Shown: piece after piece, positions 47,001-54,600 of the stretch
How the letters are laid out: the number at the start of each line of letters is the position of its first letter
How positions within the stretch are numbered: the first letter of the stretch is position 1
Program-made: the position numbers and the translations under genes
Source: Xiphophorus maculatus
Taxonomy: Eukaryota > Chordata > Actinopteri > Cyprinodontiformes > Poeciliidae
Length of the DNA: 64,000 nucleotides
NCBI RefSeq assembly: GCF_002775205.1
Contig: NC_036455.1
Location: forward strand, 5,494,501 to 5,558,500
Direction of reading: 5' to 3'
The notes under the pieces: model-generated
The model's database searches: none
What the model saw: only the letters and a program-made list of their open reading frames with translations
Told to the model about the DNA's origin: nothing

Positions 47001-47217
47001 TTTAAAACCTCCAAACTTGTCCTGGGGGCGAATTATGGCACAAATTGTAATAATAAGTAGTAAATAGCAGCGGGGAAAAGTTGATAAATTGTCGTTTCTG
47101 CATGAACTCTGGCAGATGAAACACCGTTATCTTCGATTCATTGATCAAATTAATCAGCCGCTCCTTACCGACTGCAAAGGCGAGTCCGACGACGAAGACA
47201 AAAGCAATTCTGTTCAT
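26038..47217 (-). CDS. SPACA4-like Ly6/uPAR GPI-anchored protein, Ly6 gene 6 (3 exons, 127 aa)
   Basis: Coding exons are 47217-47169 (signal peptide MNRIAFVFVVGLAFAV, donor GTAAGG), 29817-29707 (acceptor AACAG, donor GTGAGT) and 26261-26038 (acceptor TACAG, stop TAA). All joins are phase 1 and total 384 nt. Ten LU cysteines follow the pattern LQCYKC, NLC, TTC, QHC, KGC, AKC, TCC, NLCN. The order C-F-x-G-x-G after the fifth cysteine, then KGCL and CCNTNLCNAAP, resembles SPACA4 and teleost proteins annotated as SPACA4-like (a group that also includes the egg fertilisation factor Bouncer). A sperm or egg role is only an analogy. The C-terminus is a GPI tail ending NFMV. Intron 1 is 17351 bp, far longer than in genes 1-4. 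The link to exon 1 rests on signal-peptide quality, matching phase, donor and a TATA box 130-136 bp upstream. Exons 2 and 3 are firm. Confidence 0.8.
26455..26712. repeat. Degenerate tandem repeat in intron 2 of Ly6 gene 6
   Basis: Five or six imperfect units contain TGGTTTTCTCAA(G/A)ATAA and GAGTTAAT. Unit length varies from roughly 35 to 55 bp. Confidence 0.7.
28031..28416. mobile_element. piggyBac-like MITE 1 (386 bp)
   Basis: Both ends abut TTAA (28027-28030 and 28417-28420), the piggyBac target duplication. The termini are inverted repeats: CCTCCTGAGACCC on the left and GGGTCTCAGGAGG on the right. Internally, GTCCTCATATGAGG-type palindromes occur three times. There is no transposase. 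Confidence 0.75.
28724..29397. repeat. Family R1 inverted-repeat MITE, copy 4
   Basis: Ends are CCTGCAAAAACACTAAATCT and the inverse GATTTTGTGTTTTTTGCA. The centre has GGTTGCTAGGTGACGGG and GTTGCTAGGTGAC. It is longer than the other copies, with an internal duplication of the right half. Confidence 0.7.
29707..29817 (-). CDS. Exon 2 of Ly6 gene 6
   Basis: The 111-nt exon encodes the first five cysteines (LQCYKC, NLC, TTC, QHC) and ends in EGGT. It has the same length as exon 2 of Ly6 genes 1, 2, 4 and 5. The long pyrimidine tract before the acceptor is seen on the plus strand as an AG-rich run at 29840-29885. Confidence 0.88.
30175..30587. mobile_element. Degraded hAT-like MITE (413 bp)
   Basis: The left end CAGGGTGTCCAAAGTGCGG and the right end, inverted, CAGTAGTGTCCAAAC match the CAGGGGTGTCCAAA hAT terminus seen at 9737. 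No clear 8-bp duplication is visible, so it is old or the borders are eroded. Confidence 0.55.
31280..31640. repeat. GCTAGCTAGATAG-rich tandem array
   Basis: Imperfect longer units repeat the order AGCTAGATAGATAACTAGG, GATTTCTGATGGGAGCTA and GTTGAGCCTTTTCTGGCTA, themselves built of CTAG and GATA cores. The CTAG cores make it highly self-complementary. Confidence 0.75.
32900..33766. mobile_element. hAT-like element carrying a nested piggyBac-like MITE
   Basis: The left end is CAGGGGTGTCCAAAGTGCGG and the right end, inverted, CAGGGATGACCAAAC. The flanks GGGTCAAT and GGTTAAAT match at six of eight bases, consistent with an eroded hAT duplication. A piggyBac-like MITE (33054-33407) is inserted inside. 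There is no transposase frame. Confidence 0.6.
33054..33407. mobile_element. piggyBac-like MITE 2 (354 bp), nested
   Basis: It is flanked by TTAA at 33050-33053 and 33408-33411. The terminal inverted repeats are built on CTATGGCATG on the left and CATGCCATAG on the right. The internal TTGCCTCAGGGCAA and TTGCCTGAGGGCAA are short palindromes. Confidence 0.7.
34268..34725. repeat. Family R1 inverted-repeat MITE, copy 5
   Basis: It shares CACAAAATCTTACCAAATATTT and its inverse, with the core GGGTTGCTAGGTGACTG and TTGCTAGGTAACGC. Confidence 0.7.
36791..37397. repeat. Family R1 inverted-repeat MITE, copy 6
   Basis: It runs from CACTGCAATCTGACCAAGTA to GATTTTGTGTTTTTGCAGTG, with the core AGTTGCTAGGTAACAACG. 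The right arm is partly duplicated. Confidence 0.65.
37765..37829. repeat. Perfect 29-bp hairpin with 7-base loop
   Basis: The arms 37765-37793 and 37801-37829 are exact reverse complements around AGACAAA. The arm core is CCTCCAATCGTACGAATCC. Confidence 0.95.
38770..39010. other. GC- and CpG-rich patch inside gene 6 intron 1
   Basis: About 240 bp is much richer in G+C and CpG than the AT-rich DNA on both sides. Open frames exist on both strands, but none has a domain I recognise. It may be a CpG island or an alternative promoter, or a captured exon. Confidence 0.4.
39060..39512. repeat. Family R3 MITE, copy 2
   Basis: It is rich in TACTTGAGTAAAA and parallels 15036-15525 section by section, including AAATTACAT/GATGATGTAATT and the end CTCTTACTTGAGAC. 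Confidence 0.6.
40780..41104. mobile_element. hAT-like MITE (325 bp)
   Basis: The terminal inverted repeats are CAGTGGTTCCCAAAGTGTGG on the left and, inverted, CAGTGGTTCCCAAAGATTTT on the right. The 8-bp duplication ATTTAATA flanks both ends (40772-40779 and 41105-41112). Confidence 0.88.
42308..42862. repeat. Family R1 inverted-repeat MITE, copy 7
   Basis: It begins GCACTGCAAAAACACAAAAT and contains the usual GTCTAGTTTCTAGTGCA-type arm. The right arm is degraded. Confidence 0.6.
45549..46560 (+). pseudogene. Degraded Tc1/mariner element
   Basis: The left end contains AACTTTATTAGGTACACCT and the right end CTCATAAAGTGGCCAGTTTT, matching the ends of a widespread teleost Tc1-like family. Between them are remnants of a transposase gene: the N-terminal DNA-binding part (TTGGTGCCAGATGGG region) and a catalytic-part stretch near CCTGGTCTGATGAGTCGTG and ATTTGGTGTAAACAACC. 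The frame is broken by many stops. The N-terminal part occurs three times in tandem (starting near 45668, 45841 and 46005), which is unusual. Confidence 0.7.
47169..47217 (-). CDS. Exon 1 (signal peptide) of Ly6 gene 6
   Basis: ATG AAC AGA opens sixteen codons with a hydrophobic core (IAFVFVVGLAFAV) and a GTAAGG donor in phase 1, the phase required by exon 2. It lies in a GC-richer patch with a TATA box upstream. Confidence 0.72.
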
Positions 47218-47346
47218 CTCTGGAGAAAAGTCGAGAAAAACAAACAAATTAAAAAAAAAACTTCGCGAAGGAGGAGAAAGAAAAGGCGCTGCGTGTCTGT
47301 AAAAACTCAGACCGTTATGATCTGGGAGGAAGAGCGCAGTTTTTCC

Positions 47347-47353
47347 TTTTATA
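47347..47353 (-). promoter_or_regulatory. TATA box of Ly6 gene 6
   Basis: Minus-strand TATAAAA lies 130-136 bp upstream of the ATG, the same spacing as in the tandem paralogues. The surrounding 47200-47460 is CpG-richer than its flanks. Confidence 0.65.
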
Positions 47354-47570
47354 ACCCTCCACCTTCTGGACCGACGTCAGCGCGTCCGGGTCCGGACGGG
47401 CGGGCGGACTTCACGGTACGGTGGATTCAGCACAGGTGGATGTGGGCGGGGGTCACCGTGCAGAAAGCAGTGGGGGAGGGGCGACCTCCTCTGCTTCCTA
47501 CATTTTATCATTCACCCAAGTAAGAGCAGCTACTTCTACATATTTTCACTCAAGTACTTTAAAAAGAAAT

Positions 47571-47997
47571 TACTCAAGTAAGAGTAAAAAAAAGTATTTG
47601 GTAAAAAGTACTGAGTAACTGATCAAAGTATTAATCACTTAATATTTAAAAATTACATCATCAAAAAATCTAAACCTGGTGTTTAGAGTCAGACTCTGAT
47701 GTCTGTTGTTGATATTTCTCAGTGACAGAAGTGTAACGTAAAAAAGTTAAAGTACTTCATTACTGTACTTAAGTAAAATTTTAGGTAAAATTGACTGACT
47801 GAAGTTAAATTAGGTCAGTCACATTCTCTGAATCCCATCCCTTTCCTTTAAAGGGAGTGAATATTTATGCAAGCACTTATTCTACATTACATATTTTTAT
47901 TTAATTGTTATTTTTGTGGAAATCAATTTTCACTTTGACATTAAAGGTTTTGTTTTTGTACATTTTTACGGGCAAAAATCCAAATTTTCTTGATCAG
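47571..47997. repeat. Mosaic of three locally duplicated blocks
   Basis: 47571-47671 equals 48011-48111 (101 bp, no difference seen). 47670-47775 equals 49373-49478 (106 bp, no difference seen). 47771-47997 matches 51126-51351 with two substitutions and a one-base indel. The three blocks are fused here with 2-5 bp shared at the joins. Confidence 0.9.
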
Positions 47998-48584
47998 TTA
48001 CTCTAACTCTTACTCAAGTAAGAGTAAAAAAAAGTATTTGGTAAAAAGTACTGAGTAACTGATCAAAGTATTAATCACTTAATATTTAAAAATTACATCA
48101 TCAAAAAATCTGGCAAAATAAATTTTTCCAAATCAGTTTCTTTCAACAAAAACACGTATTAAACTTTAACAAAAACTGCAGCTGTGATAAATAAAACATT
48201 GTGTTTTAAAACGATAGCTTTTGGTTTTGATTTGCCTAATTTTAGAGAAAAGATATAAAACCGTCACTTCAACATGAACAAAACGGCGGATTAATACAAA
48301 CCCTTATCTTCCTGCAGTTTATTTTGATATCACCTGTTAGAGTTTCCACAGGAGAGCCACATGGAGCAGAGGTCACAGTTCAAGTTTTATTTTTTATTAG
48401 CGGGTAGAAATCAGTTTTTTAGAACTACTGTTGAGGATCAGAGATCAACTGACTGAGATTCTGCTTTTGATCACCCATTTATTTAAACGTGACACATTTA
48501 GGATGGATCTGTGGGCGACACGAAACATGTTCCTTTTAATTTTTGTACAAAATCATTGTCCAATAAAAGTTCTGCCTATATGAG

Positions 48585-49000
48585 GTCCTTTCAGAAGGAG
48601 CGGTTTAAGGAGCTCCCGTCACTTTAAATCCAAAGAAGCTGCTGGTGGCCACGCCCCCAACTCAAAGTTTACAATCGCATAGAAAAATGGCTGCAAACAG
48701 ATGCTGAGTTACATGACTGCATCTCTTTGACAAGCAGTAGTGGAGACTCCTACACAACCAACGAGAATGCAGCAAGTGGTTTCTGAATAGTAGGTCGACA
48801 AAAAAACACTCGTCTTTTCCAGCAGCCATTGTACTGCTGGAAGCGGTTTTACCGCTTCATGTGCTGGGCATGAAGTGGTAAAACCAGCTGACCAAACATG
48901 TTGGAGCTCAGCTTGGGTTGCTAGGTAACTGCGTTGTGCCTTAATGGAGGCTTTTGAAACGGCTCATTTTCCAGACACCAAAAAAACATTGACTTATTGC
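48585..49000 (-). repeat. Dispersed repeat family R2, copy 2
   Basis: Reverse complement of the series seen at 8380-8770, from GGAGCTCCCGTCACTTTAAA through TTGCTAGGTAACTGCG to TTTTCCAGACACC. It carries an added hairpin at 48836-48892. Confidence 0.65.
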
Positions 49001-49564
49001 CCCAAAACATGGTTGGATGTTTATTTAAGAAACAGCAGAGACACAAATGGAAGCACAAAAAAGAGCAAAATGTGAATTTCTCTAAAAACGTTCCATTTAC
49101 TGAAAATATGTCACTGAATATATTTTGGGGACAGGATGGGTAAAAAAAAGTGAAGCAAAAGAGGAAGATTTTCTGGTGAAATGAATCTTGCACATGGGTG
49201 GAAGGGAAATACAGTGTGAGTTTGAAGCGTAACATCAGCCTGGAGCTCAAAGCAGAACAACAGAAAATAATCTTGTTCTTCTGTCTGTGTCTCAGATCCC
49301 TCACTTCTTATCTCTATTAGAGTTTCCAACTTCCTGTACTTCTTCCTGTCCTGCATCTTTATCTCTTCTGTACTAAACCTGGTGTTTAGAGTCAGACTCT
49401 GATGTCTGTTGTTGATATTTCTCAGTGACAGAAGTGTAACGTAAAAAAGTTAAAGTACTTCATTACTGTACTTAAGTAGATTTTTAAGGCACTTGAGTAT
49501 GTATCTAAATATCTGAGAAAGATTTTGTATATTAAATGTAATGAACATGTTTTGTATATCATTC

Positions 49565-49941
49565 ACTGCAAAAACAGCAAATATTATAAAGTACTTTTAG
49601 TCTATTTTCTAGTGAAAATATCTTATTACATTTGAAATAAGACTAAATTAACTTACCAGCAAGTTATGGCAGCTTGTATTAAGTCAGTAGTTCCTTAATA
49701 TTGATGAAACAGGTCTAGTTCAATTGGATAAACTTACTTATAACAAGACAATTTCCCCAAGTTATAAGTGAAATAATCTGAAAATTAAACTTTTCATCAA
49801 TACCAAGGAATTATCTACTTAAAACAAGCTCATATATTTTGTTTATAAGTTAAAGTTAGCTTTGTCTTAATTTAAGTGTACTAAGTTGGTTGCTCTACAA
49901 AACTATAAAAAATACTTGCTGATTTTGTGTTTTTGCAGTGT
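49565..49941. repeat. Family R1 inverted-repeat MITE, copy 8
   Basis: It runs from TTCACTGCAAAAACAGCAAAT to GATTTTGTGTTTTTGCAGTG. Unlike the other copies, it lacks the GTTGCTAGGTAAC centre. Confidence 0.65.
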
Positions 49942-50649
49942 ATATTTTGGTCAGTGAAGAATAATGGCGGACCTTTAACGGTGGGAAGTTCCTGCTGGTG
50001 TTTCCTCTCATTTAACGTTTAGTAGGTGGAAAAGAACCAACTGGACTTTTGGCGGGAGGGGTTCTGATCAGGCCCCATATTGTCTGCTTTGCTCTCCAAC
50101 GTTCCTGAATGTTTGTTGTGGCTGAAAGTCTGCGAACAAACAACGAGAGTTTCAAACAGAGTAATGGAGTTGTGTGTTTCCAAGGTTTTCCTGTTTCCAT
50201 GAGAGTAATTTGGTGATTATCTGATCGTGAAGCGGATTTCTGCTGGAGGGCGGTCAGTTATGAAATGACTTCTGCAGAGTTACGATGCTGAAACGCTGAG
50301 GGAGGAGGCAGGCGGCTCGGGGAAATGCTGCTCTGTTGTTTTGCCCACAGATCCTCTGTGTTTCTCAACATTTTGAGAAGGCGTGTGGCAAACAGACTGA
50401 TCCTTATTCACCGAACTGCGGCGGAGAAACGAAAAGAAATAGCAAAAGAAAAAAACGACATATTTGAACAATCAGTGCCGAAAGAAAAAGTTCACCTGCT
50501 TGGAAGTTTTACCTCTTACAAATCAGTTATTATCAACAAAATTTTGCTTTTCTGACAAAAGAAATAAATTTTAAAAAACTCCTTACATTTGAAATGAAAA
50601 CTGATTTCTACAAAGTAATGAAAAATAAGTAAAAATATTTTAAGGGAAC

Positions 50650-50937
50650 CTATAATGCAAAATGCACATTTATATACTTCCATTTGGGTTTTTATTGCTT
50701 CTGAAAACAAACCAAGAGCTTAAAAAAAATCATTCAGATGTTTTTTGCTCTAAGTTCATGTTTTTTATGTCCAGAAAATGGGTAGTTTCCAAACATCACA
50801 AGTCAGTGGGCACTGTGCTGTTACCTAGCAACCCTACCTCTACCCCTACTTAGCAACCAAAGCTGAACTCGAGCGCGTTTGGTCAGCTGGTTTTACCGCT
50901 GTATGCACAGTACAATGGCTGCTGGAAAAGACGAGGG
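50650..50937 (+). repeat. Dispersed repeat family R2, copy 3
   Basis: It contains TCCATTTGGGTTTTTATTGC, CAGAAAATGGGTAGTTTC, GTTACCTAGCAACCC and GGCTGCTGGAAAAGACGA in the R2 order. Confidence 0.6.
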
Positions 50938-52484
50938 TAACACTTTATTTGACGGGTTGTGAATAAGACAGTCATGACTCTGTCATAAAAATAATACCTT
51001 TCATGAACATGAGTAAGTCTTTATGAATATTTAGGACTGTTATCAGTAAGTGTCATTCTGTAAGTCATGACACAATTAACACAAAGTTGACATTATTCAA
51101 AATGTCTTTGTTTTACTTAAAGTTTAAGTAAAATTTAGGTAAAATTGACTGACTGAAGTTAAATTAGGTCAGTCACATTCTCTGAATCCCATCCCTTTCC
51201 GTTAAAGGGAGTGAATATTTATGCAAGCACTTATTCTACATTACATATTTTTATTTAATTGTTATTTTTGTGGAAATCAATTTTCACTTTGACATTAAAG
51301 GTTTTGTTTTTGTACATTTTTACGGGCAAAAAGCCAAATTTTCTTGATCAGATCGATTTGCTTTGATAAATCAATCTTTTCCTATTTCCTAGAAAGGAAA
51401 GCCTTTTTCTTTTCTAGGAAATGTGTTTGTACACCCTTTCCTAGAAAAAGGGTGTAAAAACTTTTTCTAGGGACTGTACTGCAAAGAAATAAACTTTTTC
51501 TTCCAATCAAATAAATGTAAAAAACTAGTAATAATTATAGTGACGACTTCCTTCTTCTGTTTAAAACTTTAACTGTCTTTTTCTCCGGGTGTTTTTAAGA
51601 TTTTCTGTTGAATATTTAAACAGCAATTAAAACATCTTCTTATTTCCAAAACATCCAAATCATATTACTTTAATGGACTTTACATTTGTTCGACTGTGAT
51701 GGTCAGGTTACTCATCTGACTCATTGATGTTTATATTTTTAACACACTGACTCAGTGGCTGTTGGACTCTGGTCGTGTGATTCAGTGAACATGTTTTATT
51801 AAATAATGTAACTGCATATTTTAAACATTAAATAAAAAAATAGTTATGTATCTAATGACATATTGTTGACATTTTTAGTCTGAAAAATGAAATCGTTTTG
51901 TTTATTTTAAGAAAGTTCTTCTTATTGGCTGTACAACAAAGTCTGCTTCTGATTGGTTGATCAGTTCCTTGTGACGGCTCCTGCTCTAGAAGCTAATTCT
52001 CATGTTTGGATTTAGTAACCAACACATTTCATATTATTAGAAAAAATATATACAAATGGCACCAAGACTAGACGACTACAGTAAAAGAAAAAAAAATTGA
52101 AAATGAAAAGTTTTTCCTCTTTAGAAGCAGCTATAAAATGTCAAATTTGTTCTCAAATAGTTGTGGCACCAATCAGGCGTCAAAGATGCTAATGTTGCTA
52201 ATGTTGCTTTCATAGACAAAAATAATTTCACAGATTCTTATGAGGTTCAGCTCTGGTGAATAAAACCCTGAATCCTTTTGGCAGTGTGGGTGGAACAAAG
52301 TCCAGTTAGGAAATGAAATCAGCATCTCAATAACTGATCAATAACTAATCAATATAGATACTTCTGATGTTGCCTCTGGTTTAGAAGTGGCTTAACAAAG
52401 AGAAATGTGACAGTTGTTGCTGAGACACCCTTCTGTGCCACAGTTCTTCCTTCCATTCAACTTTCCATTTTATGATGAATTACT

Positions 52485-52745
52485 AGGGTCACACTAAGAA
52501 GTAAAATAATATAAAATCACAAGAATAAAGTTATAAAATTATGAAAATAATTTCATAATGTGAATAAAGTTGTAATACTATGACTATTCTCAAATTATTA
52601 CGACTTTAATGTCAAATTATGACTGTTTTTTACATATTATTACGACTTTATTCTCATATTATTTTCTACTTTATTCTTGTACAACTTTATTCTTTCAATA
52701 TGACTTTATTCTGATAATTTTATGACTATTCTCATAATATTATGA
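52485..52745. repeat. Degenerate AATAAAGT / ACTTTATTCT repeat
   Basis: Units related to 21865-22090 appear first in one orientation and then in the other, giving ATTATGACTTTATTCTCAT-type repeats. Confidence 0.65.
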
Positions 52746-54164
52746 CTTCATCGTATCACTTAGTCATATCTAATAATGTAGAATATGTTTTCCAATGGGG
52801 CCCATTTATCAGGTCAAAAGTGACTTTTGTAAATAATTTTTGAGCAGATATTAAATATATTATTTATTAAGCTCATATGTTTATATTTTAAAATGTTTTA
52901 ATTGGTCAGTGACAGTCTCTTGGAAATCATTTCTGTATTAAAATCATATTCTGTGGATCTAATTTCTAGATAAATTAGTAACCTATAGAAAAATGTAAGC
53001 TACAATATGTAATATTCTAATTAACATGGATTATTATTTATTTTTTACTCTACTATGCCACATAAAAGTTATACAAAACCAAATTGCTGCAACAGGGTGT
53101 GGAAAAATTCCCCAACTGCAACATCTGATTCTAAGTCAAACACTGTCTGCGTTTAGAAACCGTCTCAGCTCGGTGCGTCAGCCTGTGACTCCTCTGGCGT
53201 TCAAACAACTCATAAAACAGGAGGCGGAGGAGAAGGGAAGGTCCCAGGCTGTGGTTTGAGGTTATCCTGAGTCAAGAGGAAGACTCCTCCTCTTCTTCCA
53301 CTGCAGAAACTTAGCAGCCACATGAGGAAAACCCAGACTTTCCAGTCATTTCCAATGGCAGCTGAAATACGGCCTTCATATGTTCAAGCTGTGTGTAGAA
53401 GCAGTTTTAATTTCCTGCTTGCGTCTCTGCAGGAGGACGACTGAACAGTAGCCAGGAGGTAAACATAACCATAGCAACAGCACTGCAATCTTGTGATTTT
53501 GTGTTAATGCTGTGGAAATCTGCCCACTTAACTGCTGTTTGTCAAGAGTCATGTGAAATATCCCTGCAGCCACACCCCAAAACAGGAAAACGCCCTTTCT
53601 TCTCTACAGGAAAAAACACACACAGACATTTGGGATTCAGAAATAGTTTGGTGAGGAATCATATGTGAATCTGTGTCCAAAAACATCAGAATTGGCAACT
53701 TTTATGGAAAAGATGTTTGTAAATAATTTGCTCCACCATGACAGTCCTCCCCATACATATGTATTCATTTTTAAGCCCTAAAATGTCAATTTATACAAAT
53801 AAAGCAGAAAATGAAGTTATTCCCACCATCCTATTTATTCAAATTGATACTTTCTTAAGCATTATTGTAACCTGGGAATGTCCAAAATCAGAAAAAAAAA
53901 CATTGATATTTGTATATTTATCAAAAGTAGATATATTTATCTAATTTCTGTAAATAATACTCATTGGTACATAATTTGCCCTACACATGTACCTTATGCA
54001 CACACACACATATACTTTTTAAGACAGAAATATTACATATCACATAATTTAAATGTACTTTTATGAAATGCAGAAAAGTCAATTCCACCTCATATATTTT
54101 ACTATTTTAATCCCTGAATTGCCGTTGTACAGCGCAGACAGCAATAAAACGAGCTGACAAAACG

Positions 54165-54390
54165 TAATGGCGCTCGATCGGGTTGCTAGGTGACGTTGCT
54201 AGGTAACGGCGCAGCGCGACTCAACGGTCGGTTGATTTTTGAAACGTCTCATTTTCCAAATCACCAAAAAAAAAAACAGCTGGGTCTTTCTTTGTTTTTT
54301 AAGCAGTTTAACTGTTTTTAGAATAAAACAAAGACCTAAATATAAGTATAAAAACGTGTAAAATGTGAATTTTGCATATTAATATCTGTA
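54165..54390 (-). repeat. Dispersed repeat family R2, partial copy 4
   Basis: It contains CGGGTTGCTAGGTGACGTTG, CTAGGTAACGGCG and GAAACGTCTCATTTTCCA, the inverted R2 order. Confidence 0.55.
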
Positions 54391-54600
54391 CCGTTTACAC
54401 AAATAAACCACAACAATGTCATTTTTTCTATCTAAATACAGTTTGAGAATTACAGTAAATATTAATTACACTGACAAAGTTATGCTACAGTAGAATACAA
54501 AATTGTGATCAACTATTCAGAAAATAATTTTCTTTCTCTATAGGGCCACCTGGTGGCACCAAGGCTGAATTTCAACAGAGACGACAAAAGGACATGAAAA

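Larger units (their letters stand above)
29818..47168. other. Intron 1 of Ly6 gene 6 (17.35 kb)
   Basis: No further gene was recognised on either strand. Transposon remnants listed separately account for much of it; the remainder is AT-rich, with a few short palindromes, a CTAG-rich tandem array (31280-31640) and one GC-rich patch (38770-39010). Confidence 0.55.
47218..54600. other. Region upstream of Ly6 gene 6 to the csnk2b 3' flank
   Basis: No gene was recognised beyond the gene 6 promoter. It contains a mosaic of locally copied blocks (47460-48111), R2 copies, one R1 copy, short strong hairpins near 48850 and 51430, and a degenerate tandem repeat (52485-52745). Several open frames of 60-80 codons lack any family feature. 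Confidence 0.5.

Noticed and set aside
47089-47523. 144-codon plus-strand frame
   Set aside because: It runs antisense over exon 1 and the promoter of Ly6 gene 6; the basic stretch comes from A/G-rich 5' UTR DNA.
53376-53573. Hydrophobic run (AVLLLWLCLPP) on the minus strand as another Ly6 signal exon
   Set aside because: There is no suitable phase-1 donor after it, no TATA box at the usual spacing, and no unclaimed Ly6 exon 2 within reach apart from gene 5.
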